Shown here piece by piece: positions 37,924 through 50,375 of a stretch of DNA of 64,000 nt (the stretch's first letter is position 1; each line of letters begins with the position of its first letter). Under the pieces are notes generated by a model. It made no database searches, was not told the origin of the DNA, and saw nothing but the letters and a program-made list of their open reading frames with translations. Position numbers and translations under genes: made by a program. The DNA is from Myoxocephalus aenaeus (Eukaryota; Chordata; Actinopteri; Perciformes; Cottidae), in NCBI GenBank assembly GCA_038501785.1, contig JBAMJR010000040.1, positions 6,993,501 to 7,057,500 of the forward strand, in the 5' to 3' direction.

Positions 37924-39427
37924 GTGGGTGCACAGCAGACATTACAACATTCTGGTGCTTGAAGTGTGACGCTGGTGAACGGAGAACATTTACTTTCAAT
38001 AACTCTGGAAAAGTGAGGACATCTCATTTAAGCCACATTTTTACTTAAGTCATCATAAAAGCTTATGAAACAAGTGTTTCATGATTATGAGTAAGATGCT
38101 AAATGATCCCGTCTTAGTAGGAATACAATCTGACTCTGAGTCTGTGACAGATTAAAGACAAACCAGAGTAAAGCTTCTGCATATTCCTGCCTTTCTATTA
38201 ATGGAGAAGACACACATGGTGGTCAAAAACAAAACTGGCAGCTCCGACTGAGGTTGCTTCTCGTTGCTTCATGGGACTCCTGAGAGACGGTCGCAAACAA
38301 GCAACCTGGGTGTGGAGACTAAACTCGAGTTAACAGAAAGACAAGCAAGCTTGTTCAGGTAGAATAAGGAGTGACGGAGCTGACGGTACTTGTTCTGCGC
38401 TCGCCGCTCGGGTGTGTAGTTTGAAAAGGTGGGGGATGACAGGGAGCCTCCCTGTCCGGCCCGACGGCCCCACGTCCAACAGAAATGTTAACCCTAACCC
38501 AGGAGCAAGAAAGGCAAAAAGGCTGCTCCTCTTCTTTTCGCCGTCGCTATGACGCAAGTCCTCCGAATTGAACAACACAATGCACTGTTGGCCAGAGAAG
38601 AAGAAGAAGGAGGACAACACAATGTGTCCGTGCCTTCCAAAACTGTTGCAACCCACTGTTTTGTTTTTTTTATCTCCAAGAATCTCCAACTGGCTTACAC
38701 CTTAATGTATCTTGGGAAAAGCATTGATTCTCAAATAAATAGATGCATACAAATACAATAAAAAGCAATCCTCATTTGCAAGATATTTGCTTTTTTGTTA
38801 AAAGCATATCTTTTTTTTTTTAAAGCAGTTAACTCGTGCCACTGGTTCCTATTTTGGCTGTAAACATTCTGTATCCCTTTTAAAATGACATATTCTAATA
38901 CAACTGAGTCATTCATCAATTAGATGATTGGTTTGACAACTACTACAAAGTTACATTATGAAGATTACAAAAAGTTGGAGGAACTCTTTTCTGCCAACTG
39001 ACAGCTGTGTAACAGGTTGGATTCCTGGTTCTCCCTCACAGCAGCGCGCTCACCGAGACCACGAACAGAAATGAGAAACAGCGGCGCAGAAACTAAAGCG
39101 AGCCTCAACCGTGAGATAAACAAACTGCTTTTGCAATTACTCTGCAAAAATAAATAAAACGAAAAAGTATCCTGTATCATAAGAGATACGATGCGATAAG
39201 AGGAATTGGCGTGGGGTTTCTTGTAGGCATATGTGTGTGTCGAGTGAAAGGGAGATTTGATTTGGTGCTCTGTAATGAGCTCAATTTCACTTGTGTCACA
39301 GTCTGTGTCCGCCGTGTATGGAGGCCATGCGTCACGCACAGGAAGCAGCCAGTGAATCCACATGAACTCAGAAAAAAAGATGGGGAAGCGGTGGCCTTTG
39401 CGTTCCCCATTAGAAACAGAAACATGC

Positions 39428-39625
39428 ACTTTATTAATCCCCTTGGGGAAATTCTTCACTGCATTTGACCCATCCCTGGATAGGGAGCAGTGGGCAGCCC
39501 TGTGAGGCGCCCGGGGAGCAGTGTCTTGCTCAGGGACACTTCGGCATGTGAGCTATGGGGGGACTGGGGATCGAACCTGCTACCTTGTGGTTGCGGGACA
39601 ACCACTCATCCCCCTGGACTACAGT
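39428..39625 (-). mobile_element. tRNA-derived SINE, minus strand
   Basis: Read on the minus strand, about 200 bp begin with a tRNA-like head whose B-box reads GGTTCGATCCC (RNA polymerase III promoter; plus-strand GGGATCGAACC at about 39567-39577). A middle block follows (CCCTGAGCAAGACACTGCTC then CCCGGGCGCC), and then a tail AATTTCCCCAAGGGGATTAA then TAAAGTGC. That tail is shared with fish LINEs and is how SINEs borrow their retrotransposition machinery. I saw no clear target duplication, so the limits are approximate. Confidence 0.75.
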
Positions 39626-39748
39626 GAGGATTTAAAGAAATAGCTGACTCTCGTTAATACGGGAAACGTAAAACCTCCCGCTACTTCCTGCTACAAATGG
39701 GAGAATCGACTGAACGGGTGGTGAACACTCTGCTTTAAACACTCCCTC

Positions 39749-39751
<3 letters not shown>

Positions 39752-39782
<31 letters not shown>
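39752..39782. repeat. (CT)15 microsatellite
   Basis: A pure CT run on the plus strand, about 130 bp right of the SINE. Confidence 0.95.
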
Positions 39783-39785
<3 letters not shown>

Positions 39786-40138
39786 CTCCTGTCCTTTGAT
39801 TCAATGAGAGAGAAACGGATGAGATCAGAGCTTTGACCTCTACTCATCTCACGAAACGCACACGCACTTCAAGACGACGACAACGGGGGGTGTGGGGGGG
39901 ATGATGACATCATCATCAACCGCGGTGTCGCCGGGGTCAAGGCTGGCTGGGACCCGTCCCATCACGGCGGAGATTACCCCCGGCGAATGGTTATTACACT
40001 TTATGAGGGATTGCCGCGACGAGGGTGACTACAGGTACGCCCCCTCAGCGAGCCGGATTGATGGCGCAGCCCATTACTGATAGATGGATGGAGCAGATTA
40101 TGGAACGCTCCATTAGTGTCACTTCATATAGGTGGGCG

Positions 40139-40139
<1 letters not shown>

Positions 40140-40195
<56 letters not shown>
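40140..40195. repeat. (GT)28 microsatellite
   Basis: An uninterrupted GT run on the plus strand in moderately GC-rich sequence. Confidence 0.98.
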
Positions 40196-40196
<1 letters not shown>

Positions 40197-42040
40197 CGGA
40201 GGCAGCCGCGCAGGGAGAAGGGAACGGGGTGTCTGGAAGAACCCGGCACTCGTCTCTGATTGTAGTGGTGGCAGTGTGGGGCCTGAAGGTTATCTATGGT
40301 GGAGTCTATTGGAACTCGTGCAATCAAACTGGTAATCTAAAGCCTGATTGGTCATTTGTAAAGACGACTTAAACGCACTTCACCTGCAGATACGCCGCAC
40401 ATGAAATTGCTTATTATTATGATATGTCTTTTATTCTAGCGTGCGTTGGATGGGTATCCGCAGTGGGAAACAAATCTATGAGAAGTAACTGGTACCAAAT
40501 GTGAGTCTAGTAGAGCGGAAAAGAGGCACAAGAGTCCACAGCCCAAAAGTGGTGCTTTGAGCATGCTCCCGAGATATTGTGTGTGTAAGTGTCAGACCGA
40601 ATCACAGACTGATACCGGCATTCTTAGGACTACTCTACAATATGCATTCTCTCATGTCCTCCTACTTATTTATCTATATATTGAGTGCATTCATTCCATA
40701 TGTTCTATTGTTTTGTGAGTATTTCATACGCCGGGTGAGCTCATTTTTCAACTTTCTGGTGAAGTTGTATTCTTGCATGAACTGTGTGCAGAGGACTCAC
40801 TTAACAAACCGTATATCGTGCACATTTTGCTTTTTCTCTCTCTATTTGGTTTTGGGCCACCTGTATAAATAAAAGCGTGGCGTCTCACAGGGGTTCGGGA
40901 TATCATGCACAAACGCCATATACTGACCGTGACTCTAGCGCGCGTCTGCGCGCTTCATTACGAGCCGCCAACACACCCATTTACCTCGACCCGAGACTGT
41001 ACCGCAGCGGCACAGAAGGTCTCCCTCCCCCTACCACCACATCCCTCGCCGTCCCATTCCCAGACGAGAGTGTTATTAACACCCGTGGAGCCGGTGGGAA
41101 GGTGATTCACCTCAGTTAAGATAATGCCGCCCGTCCTCACCTCATCTCTTGCCTAATGGAGCCCGGAGGAGCTGGCTGACGTAGGGCGGAGGGGGCATTT
41201 CATCTTGGGACAAAGATTACTCTCCATCATTAGACGTAATGGAATAAAAGCTGCGTATCTGCGGTTTCAAGAAAGACTTCTTTTTTTTTCTCCACGTTGC
41301 ATGATGTGTGAACTAAACTGTATTTAACACATTTCCAGCCCATAGCTGCGATTCATGCGCCATTATATTTAAATATGCTGTCTAATTAAGACCATCACGG
41401 TGGCCCCTGTCATTAGGTGAGGCTCTAAATGCTTTGTGGGAGGAGTTTGCGAGCAGCGGGTCCTTTTAGCCCGCCGTAACCCTGCTCTGCTCCTTCTATC
41501 TGTTCAACCTCTCTTCCTCCCCTTTTGCCAGTCTCGCTCTGTCAAATTCCTCCCGTGCTGCTAGCGCCACCATCTCTCCTCTCCTGCACTCCCCCTCCCT
41601 TCCTCTCTCTTCTCTGTCGCATCCATCTCCCTGCTTTTAATCTCTCCCTCTCTCCTTGTCTCCCTCCCTGCCTCCCTGTTCACTTTCATCCCTCTCGCTC
41701 TCGCTCGGCGTCGTTGAGTGACAGTACAGTTAAACTGTTATTGGCTTCTGCAGAGGAAGCAAAGCAGCCGCAGCAGCAGCCGCAGCGCCGAGGGTTGGCA
41801 GCACAAAAAGAAGGAGCGTGTGTTTGTGTGCGTGTGTTGTTGCAAAGTCAAATATGAAAGTGTGTGATCGAACGAATTGTTCCAACTTCTGAAAAAAGTT
41901 ACATGACTGTGGCTGAGGAAGGAGGGGGAGGGAGGTAGGGGGAAAACAAATATTCGTCATAATATCTCAAGCCAATCCAGTAAAAACACACCACCATGCG
42001 GTGCCATCTCTTAGCATAACATTACTCACTTGCACCCAAG

Positions 42041-42045
<5 letters not shown>

Positions 42046-42112
<67 letters not shown>
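42046..42112. repeat. (CA)33 microsatellite
   Basis: An uninterrupted CA run on the plus strand. Confidence 0.98.
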
Positions 42113-42113
<1 letters not shown>

Positions 42114-42648
42114 CAACTTTGGAAACAGTCTGCAGGTTGCTGAATCTAGGTCATGACACGCGGGTAAAGAGAATCATGCATCGCTTTTAATTCCAGCGTT
42201 CAGTTACATTTCAGTCATCATGAAATGGGAGTCTGTCGGGCTCGGTGCCAGGAAGTGATATGTGCCTTGGCTCAATGCTGGCTACCTGACTCCCAGGAAG
42301 TGAAACCAATATGTGAGTGTGCATAACACACGGGTGATGGTAAAGAAAAAACACAGTTTGACACTGAAGTGATTCATTGTTCTTGTTAGAAGACATTTCC
42401 TTTGCTTCTCTTTGTCCTCGTTACCTTCGACATGATGGACCGTAGTTCCCTCTCTTTCAACTTGTGTTGCTCACTTCTTACTTCTCCACAGACTCCGCCT
42501 CCGTCCTCATCGGCTGTTCGAACGGCAACAAAGCGGCTTCAGAGATTAGATGATTTCACAGCACTTTGCATCTCTTTTTGACAGCTGGCGAATTTGCCAT
42601 CAAGAACGGCGCCATCACAACTCGTCATCACAACTCGAGATGCAACTC

Positions 42649-42677
42649 GAGATGCAACCCCGTGGCTGTTGCATCTC
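42649..42677. other. Perfect 10-bp hairpin with 9-nt loop
   Basis: GAGATGCAAC (42649-42658) and GTTGCATCTC (42668-42677) are exact reverse complements. The left arm is part of a 12-bp direct duplication of AACTCGAGATGC. It is short enough to arise by chance and is not followed by a T run. Confidence 0.7.
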
Positions 42678-43334
42678 AAAGTCCAACAGTTTTTGAGGAG
42701 CACAGCTGGATGAGATCTAACAGGAATAATCCTCCTGGAACGGCGGACCCTTTTGAATTCTATGCTCGCTCCGTTAGCTTTGAAAGTCTAGGAAAAACAG
42801 AAAGAAGCTTGAGGAGCTACTCTCAGCAGTTACCTCACCTGCAGTTGTAGTGACTGTCTTTATAAGCATTTTCAATTTGCGCAGTCAAAATAAACAAAAT
42901 AAAAACACTGGAAATTTGAACAAAAAATTCTAAATCTTGGAACAAACTGTCTTTATTTGAGATGAGATGTGGAAAACGTGCCTGCCTGCCTGGCTGGCAG
43001 GTCTGGAGTCTGGTGTCAGGCTAGAACGGGACACTAACCGCCTCGGACACATGAGAGGTTGAGTCAGACAAAACGGTGAAACTACTTTTTTCCGAACGTC
43101 AAATTGAAAGACCTAATCCCATCTGTGCTTGATCAGAAGGAGCATCCCCAAATGGACGTGTCCGAGCGCCGCTCGCGGGGGTTTAAGGAGTCAAACCTCC
43201 GCGTGTCCGTTCAGACGACAGCGACGCCCTCAATCTTGAGTCAATATTTGTGCGCCTTGATGATTGGGTTTCTGCAGCTCCACGAAAATCAGACTGTGAG
43301 GAACTTTACCCCGAAGCATGACTCAGCTCTCTAC

Positions 43335-43341
<7 letters not shown>

Positions 43342-43398
<57 letters not shown>
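43342..43398. repeat. (CA)28 microsatellite, left arm of an inverted pair
   Basis: An uninterrupted CA run, 101 nt left of a TG tract of comparable or greater length. Confidence 0.97.
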
Positions 43399-43399
<1 letters not shown>

Positions 43400-43496
43400 C
43401 GCTCCATTCAAGTCCTCATAGATGAAAAAAAAAACTACTGTCTGACTGAACATTTTCAGTTTCACCCCTATTACAAATATTCATGTGACAGATTTC

Positions 43497-43499
<3 letters not shown>

Positions 43500-43573
<74 letters not shown>

Positions 43574-43608
43574 TATGTGTGTGTGTGAGAGTATGTGTGT
43601 GTGTGCGT
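43500..43608. repeat. (TG)n microsatellite, right arm of an inverted pair
   Basis: A pure run to about 43570, then interrupted with TTTGTATG, GAGAGTATG and GCGTGC. The pure part can pair along its full length with the CA tract at 43342-43398. Confidence 0.97.
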
Positions 43609-44193
43609 GCGGCAGGACACATCCACCATCTCGCTCCGTCACAAATTACCTCATTAAATTTCATTGCATTAAGCCACTTTCATGAATTTAGCGTAGTCCC
43701 AGGCCCATTGTTCGCCTGCAAATGAGATTAAAGCAACATTTGCCTTTCTCCCCGCTTTTCAATTATATTTCTGGAAGGACAGCTCGGGCACGCCGCCTTA
43801 ATGAGGAAAGAAGGAAGCATAAAGAGGAAAAAATGAAAACGGGGCATTCGTCGCACTTCGTCGACAGTTTTTAGGAATTGAGACAACTTTGTGACACGTT
43901 TTTTGGGGGGGGGGATGTTCAGACATTCATCCCACAGCGCACTGTAGCTGCTGTTAAAATGTATTTTTCCCAGTGTCAAAACTGCATAATCTCTGTTGTT
44001 TTTCTACAGTCTTGGCTTTGCTTTTTGTCTTTATTGCCGGTAAAATGGCACAGGATTAAATGGCATCCATAGAAAATAAATGCAGTGAAAGGTTTCATCC
44101 TCCCATTCAGATTAATAATGAATGTATTTATATATGTATATGTATGTGTGTGTGTGTGTTTGTGTTTGTGTTTGATAATTAGCAGTGTGTACT

Positions 44194-44199
<6 letters not shown>

Positions 44200-44237
<38 letters not shown>

Positions 44238-44287
44238 TCACGTGATAATAAAACCGCGCAAGCCCTCTCACACACAATGCAGGACAT

Positions 44288-44348
<61 letters not shown>
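44200..44348. repeat. TG tract (44200-44235) facing CA tract (44290-44348)
   Basis: Two complementary dinucleotide arms with a loop of only 54 nt. This is the tightest CA/TG inverted pair in the window, allowing an RNA stem of up to about 36 bp. Confidence 0.96.
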
Positions 44349-44349
<1 letters not shown>

Positions 44350-44991
44350 GATGCGCTAATGGCCATTGAGATCATGTTGCTAGGCAACAGATACAACTCC
44401 TTGCCAGTAAAATGCAGGCTTTTAGGAGCCGCTGAGGAAACGTTACTCAGGGAAGTAAAAATTCTCAAAAGTGGGGTTATGGAATAGAGTTAGGTGAGTT
44501 AGTTAGAACAGAAAACATCTTGACCTCCCCGAGGCTACCCAGGCTTTTCTTTTTTCTTTTTTTTCCAGGGTTTATATGAACGTCAATAACTCAAAACTGT
44601 ACAGGCGGAACTAACTAGGTATTCGGTCGGTAATAATCTGCTGGAGTTCAACATTCTCTGTGGATTAGTGCACGAGCTTGTTCCTTGGACTCCGTGAGAT
44701 TCACTGTGAGTCTGGTCTGGTTAGCTTGTCACCGAGCCGGTGGAGGCACGAGACAAACATGTTTGTTGACATTGTTGACACACTTTCTGTTGGTTGTAAT
44801 GGGAGGGAAAGCCCCGCAGGAGACAGAGCAATGGGCATTCCAAGACGGGAGAACGCTGGGGTAAAAACTAGAGAGGAAGGAGGCAGAATAATCACTGCAA
44901 TAGTTTAACAAATAAAACACCTGTTGACTTGTAAAGACCTTTAAATTAGTACCTTTTTTGCAATGGAATCAACAGAAAGTACAAACTATTT

Positions 44992-44996
<5 letters not shown>

Positions 44997-45035
<39 letters not shown>
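44997..45035. repeat. (TA)19 microsatellite
   Basis: A pure TA run, self-complementary and cruciform-prone. It is surrounded by AT-rich unique sequence. Confidence 0.96.
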
Positions 45036-45038
<3 letters not shown>

Positions 45039-45307
45039 GCTCTGATCACAGACACTTCACATGTTGCCTCACAGCTTTGACTCGACAATCAAACGAGAAC
45101 CCTCGAGCCGTCGGCCGAGTCAACAGCCACAAGCAGCCGTGAGCATTGTGTCTGCAGAGAGGAGCTGGTGGCCCGGCGGCCAACTATACAGGACAAGTGG
45201 GTCTTGTGGAGAAAGACTATGGAGGGCCCATGTGAAAGCCTGTGTGGAGAGGCTTACGAGGCTCATCTGCATGTGAAAAAAGCACAATGGAGGGGGGGGG
45301 GGGTTCA

Positions 45308-45387
45308 CACACACACACACACACATTGTACAAGGCTTGGACCCTCTCAAAGAAATGGATATACACACACACACACACACACACACA
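45308..45387. repeat. Two short (CA)n tracts
   Basis: Runs at about 45308-45326 and 45361-45387, just right of a poly(G) run at about 45291-45302. Confidence 0.92.
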
Positions 45388-46128
45388 GCAAACATGAGGA
45401 GAAGGAGGGGATCTGAAGTCTTGAGGATTCCACAACGTTACATGACATCTGTTTCGTTGCGGAACTGAAAATTCAAATTCATCAAAAACTGAATCGTGAA
45501 ATGAAAGAATGCCCTGCATGTGTCCTGAATCCTTACTCTCGTCTACTCTGGCAGTGCAGGCGTTAAAAAAAAGAAGAAGAAAAAAATGCAACAGGCCAAC
45601 AAGAGCCACAGTAAACACCGAGGGAGACTTGTGCGACCGTGGAATCCCAATTTGTTTCCCTGTTGTTGCACCAGCCAGAGCGCCATTGACGGAGGCTACC
45701 TTTGCTATAATTAGTTTATTTTTATTTTTTATAGAATGGTCCTTTCTTTCCTTTTTTTTATTTTGTGAATTCAAACTCATCTGTATTCGTCTTGGCTCCG
45801 GTATCACTCGCAGCCAAATCCTTCTCCTATGGCGTTCCTCTCAACCCCCCCAGCTCTTTTTTCCACAAAAAAATAAATCTAAAAGAAACAAAAAGAAAAA
45901 ACACCTCCCTCCTTCACTTTTTTCTTTATTTCAAGGCCTGCTATCCCTTTCTCCATGCCTCCTCCTCTTTCTTTTCATAAACTCCTCCTTCCCTCTTCGC
46001 TCTCAACGACGTCTCTTCATTTCTTTTTCTTTTTCCTTCTTTTATTTCCAAATAATCTCTTCTCCTTGTAGCATCTATTGTTCTCATGACTGCTCTCCGG
46101 CCCGTTTGATGCGTGAATGTAATCGAGT

Positions 46129-46150
46129 GTGTGCGTGCGTGTGCGTGTGC

Positions 46151-46184
<34 letters not shown>
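46129..46184. repeat. GCGTG-rich (TG)n microsatellite
   Basis: Begins as mixed GTGCGTGCGTGTGCGTGTGC and becomes pure GT. Alternating CG/TG makes it the strongest Z-DNA candidate among the shorter tracts. Confidence 0.93.
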
Positions 46185-46193
<9 letters not shown>

Positions 46194-46468
46194 TTTTTCA
46201 GAGTGTGCTTGTGGGAGAAAAGTTGCAGAATGTGTGTCCTGGTTTATGAGCCTGCACATCTCGAGGTGTGTGACAGAATGCATGAGGGTGTGGGGGAGTG
46301 TGTGTGTGAGAGAGAGTGCTAGCATTCACACATACAGACACATACAGACACACACACACACACGTGCATTTCATTGTTAAACGTGTATTTTGTAAATGTA
46401 CATATACATATCTACCCTTTTTGGGCTGCATGTGTATTTCCTTGAAAGAGCATGCCTCCGTGTTTACA

Positions 46469-46469
<1 letters not shown>

Positions 46470-46535
<66 letters not shown>
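46470..46535. repeat. (TG)33 microsatellite
   Basis: An uninterrupted TG run on the plus strand. Confidence 0.98.
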
Positions 46536-46536
<1 letters not shown>

Positions 46537-49500
46537 GATAAGATGGGAGGCTGGCAGATATGACACACCTCATCTTCCTTTTCCGTCGGCCTCTATTTTA
46601 ATCTGGCAAAACAGGCTGTGCGTGTAATGACCTTTAGAAAGGGTGAAGATAAGTAGATGAGGCTGAGTGCGAGGAGTGTTGAGTTACTGTATGGAGGAGC
46701 CGGCGCTGAAAATAAGGCGGTAGATGACAGAGGGAGGAAGATAAATGGATGAGGGGATGGGATAAAGTGGAGCATTTAACGAGATATATGCAGACAGAGG
46801 GCTGAGAACAAGGAGGAGGACTGTGAATGTTAAGCCGAGGGGATCCAAACCTTCAGTCCAGCTCCATGCATGTCCTTTGCAGAGGAAACTGCTTCACTCG
46901 TACTTCATCAAACTTAGGAAACATCTTGTTCCTCCGGGCTGACTGACTGACACATGATGATTGTTTTTCACAAATTGCTTCAATCAGTGCAGCTGTTTGC
47001 TAATGTCAGCGGTTCCTACGGTGTCCGCTCGGGATTTAACGTTCGGAAATGCAAGAACCACAGGATGCACCTCCATGGAAGTAGGGTTTGTAAGAAAACA
47101 TCAACTAATATTGAGTATCGCGATATTATGTTTTTCGGGATACTTTATAAAATCTTTAAAGAAAAAACACTGTGTCCATTTTTAATGAATAGCTTACTAG
47201 CAAAGATGAACTCAGTCGTTACTTTTTTAAATGTGCCCATCTCAGCTTAGTTGGTTGTAAGCAGACCGTGATAAATGCACATTGAAAGGGAAGCCGTGTG
47301 TCAGGATACGTATCGCATCGCCAGATTCTTGCCATAATACACCCCTTCGATGGAAGGTCACATCATTAATTAAGTTATTACAATCTACATTGACAATTCA
47401 GTTGACTTTTTTCCCCCTTTCGTGTGGATCCATCCAAAAACCTTTCACAAAGATACCAGTAGGCTTTATCCTCTGAGCACCTTCAGCGTTTGTACAAAAC
47501 TGAGAGAAAAGCTCAGTGGAAATGGAACATTTTTTAAAGATTTTTCTCATTTGGCCCCAAAAAAAGGACGTTTTTACACTTCCTTAAATTCAACCCGCAT
47601 GACAGATCAGCTCTTTCTGCCGGATATTCCCAGAACGTGCTTTAATTGGTCTTCGTCCCCCCGACAAAATGAAACATGGCCAGGAGTAGCTAACATGAAA
47701 CAACAATTAAAACGTGTCCAGTTGGAACAAATTCCCGAAGACCTCTCTCCGTTTTACTCTCGCAAACCGACTGTGGCTGTGTTTATTCGCTCCAAACCAG
47801 TTGACGGAGACGCTAACCCTCTTTGCATTTCTTTCTTTTCAACACATCAAAAGGTTTGCTTTTATTCGCCTGACAATTGGATAATAAATAAAGGAGGTGA
47901 GACAAAAACAGTCGAGGGGCTCAAAGGGTTTATCTTCTCCGGCGATGAGAGAAAATTACCAAAATGAAGAAATTTGTATGCAGCCTGCGTTTCTTTTTGG
48001 GTTGTAGCCGCTGTGAGGATATCAGCGCTTGGAGAAAAAAAAGAACCTGCGCACCTCGACTCTCTAGTGCAGCTCTACATCACTCTAAATTGCTTTTCTT
48101 TCCCCCCCCCCAGGCACTGCTCTCGTGTGGCCGGTCGGTGTTCGCAGGGGTATCGGACTTTCCTCTACACAACTCCGGGCGTCTAAACTGTGATGCTCGG
48201 TATCGCAGGACTGCAGTGCACTCGGGCGGGAGCTTGTAATTCCAAGCCGCTGAGCTAAACGCCTACAATGTAGAAGGTAATGATAAGGATAAGTGTAAGA
48301 GGATGAGGTCAGCGGGATGAATGGCAGCGCGGGGCTGAGGATGAGGAACTGAGCAGGCGCCATAAAGAGACTGAGGGAAGGATAGAGGGATAAGGGGGAG
48401 GATTGAGAGATGAAGGGCGGCTGACGGGGGGAGGGAGGGGGCGGATGGTGGGCAGAGCAGCCGAGGGACGACGGGATAAGGAGGTGGAGCGTGGTGGGGG
48501 GCCGGGAGGGGGGGGGGTCCTCACAAGCCCCTGATTATACTAATCCTGGTGGACCCCCCTCATAGCAGATTAGTGCCTGTACACACAAACACACACATAG
48601 AGGGACACACACACACACCTTCTGTTGCCCTCAGCACATGTTGATTTGCCCCTCTCTCTGGCACACCCAAATCCCTCACAGCTCGGACACGCAGGGATTG
48701 CGGTGAAGTCACGATTCTCTTCCGAACGCGACTCACTTTGATTCTTGACGAACTTCTAAATCAGTCCAATTGCATTCTTTTTTAATTGCACTTCCTAAAA
48801 ACCGTTGGTTTGTCCACTCTGGGCTACTGTAGAAACTGAATTGTTTTTTCCAGTTTGTTCACCAGAGAGCACTGACATAGAGCACTTTTTTTTCAATTAT
48901 AGAAGTTATCTGATGTTCTCTCAACATCATGAACATCATCACTGCAGAAGCCCCAAATTGAATCATTTGCGCTATGACATGAATAGAGTTACTTCATACG
49001 ATAGAGGTGTATAGAATAAAAAAAGTCACTTTTTGACAGAAAATCTCAAGGTGTCCGTTGTTAATCGCAAGAGTTCGCTCAGTTCTCATAGAGCTGGGGT
49101 GGGAGGGCTTTTATTGTGAAAGGTTTCTAGAAGTTTCTAGGAAATGGAATGTGTTTATCCACCGTTTCACGGCCCCTCCTTTGACCGCGAAACATTTACA
49201 ATCAAAGTTAGGATTTGGTCCTATAGAATCTCTGCTTTTCTGGGAGCTGTCCTCGGTTCAAATAAAAAATGTATTAAAAAACGAAGACAAAAGCGGTTCA
49301 ACTCACGATGAGACCTTGAAGCTGGATCCTTGATATTAGATGGTAAAAAAAGGAAAGAGTAGGACATTTAAAAATCTAAATGGAGTGCTGTCCTCGCTGT
49401 CCTTTATTCCCCATTGTATTTGAAAAACACTGCTCGGACCTACTCGAGTCTTTCCTGTAGAAAACTATTAAAAACAGTAAATAAAAAAAAGGCAATTTCT

Positions 49501-49779
49501 AAGGTCAAAACTTTCAAGCAAACATTCAAGAGCAAACGTGTCCCTCCAGAGACCATTGCTCTGACTAAATCCACCGAACTATCAACATGCATCGGTGGAA
49601 AAAAAGCACTTCCTGTAAAACTGCGCATGTGAACTTTGAAAGCCTCCCCCATGCTCTTTGAACCAGGCGTTCAACTCCTGACTGCTGCTCAAACGTGTCA
49701 TACTACACGGAAGTGAAGCGGAAGGGTGTTATAATAGAACATGTATGCTCAGCAGACATCCCCTGGGTGAATGGCATTT

Positions 49780-49796
49780 AAAAAAAAAAAAAAAAA
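49780..49796. repeat. Poly(A) run
   Basis: A homopolymer A tract of about 16-17 on the plus strand. No retrocopy or SINE body is recognisable upstream, so it is not called a retroposon tail. Confidence 0.9.
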
Positions 49797-50214
49797 GAAT
49801 GCAGGAGATTGTGTCACGGTAAGCCACTAGCCAAGCGGCGAGAGAAGAGGGCTGAATGGCAGGGTATGCTTAACGTCAGCCCGATTGCACCGTGCAGCAC
49901 TTCTCTCTGCGAATGACACCGACAGGGGATGAAGAGGGATTAGAGGACGCAGCGTGCCGCAGTCACAGGCCAGCCGCAGCCGCCTCCTGAAAGTCACCAA
50001 TTGACTGCCGCCGTTAAGCGAGCATCTGCAAATCGCGCTCTTTGTCGGGCATGTTTCCCACCAGGAAAAATATGTCACGGAGGGTGAACAACAGTCGAGC
50101 CGTTGTTTCCGGCTTTGCATGCATACGTCGATTTGGCGTCTCTTTTTTTGTCGTTGCGAGGGGGACCCGCAAATTGCTGCGTTTGGTCTGAGTTTCACAG
50201 ATTAGCTGACTATA

Positions 50215-50241
50215 CACACACACACACATACACACACACAC
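50215..50241. repeat. Short interrupted (CA)n tract
   Basis: CA repeats with one CATA interruption, 70 bp left of the GA array at 50311. Confidence 0.9.
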
Positions 50242-50306
50242 CTTTGTTGCTCTTTCACAGGTCATCCAATACTCCCTCAGCAAATATTAAATCTGTTTTA
50301 GATTCC

Positions 50307-50310
<4 letters not shown>

Positions 50311-50370
<60 letters not shown>
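50311..50370. repeat. (AG)30 microsatellite followed by G run
   Basis: A pure AG run of 60 bp ending in GGGGGG. The purine strand is the plus strand, so the plexin transcript would carry (CU)30, a polypyrimidine-like tract of the kind bound by PTB (inference). Confidence 0.97.

Positions 50371-50375
<5 letters not shown>

Noticed and set aside
45509..46249. 246-codon plus-strand open frame
   Set aside because: It runs through pyrimidine-rich DNA and ends in a (TG)n microsatellite, giving Phe/Ser/Leu-rich then Cys-Val repeats. No domain, and composition explains its length.
48100..48260. Possible plus-strand exon after a C-rich tract and CAG, or a tRNA-like fragment (GCCGCTGAGCTAAACGCC)
   Set aside because: The frame (ALLSCGRSVF...) matches no family I know, there is no partner exon, and the tRNA-like string lacks paired arms and an A-box.
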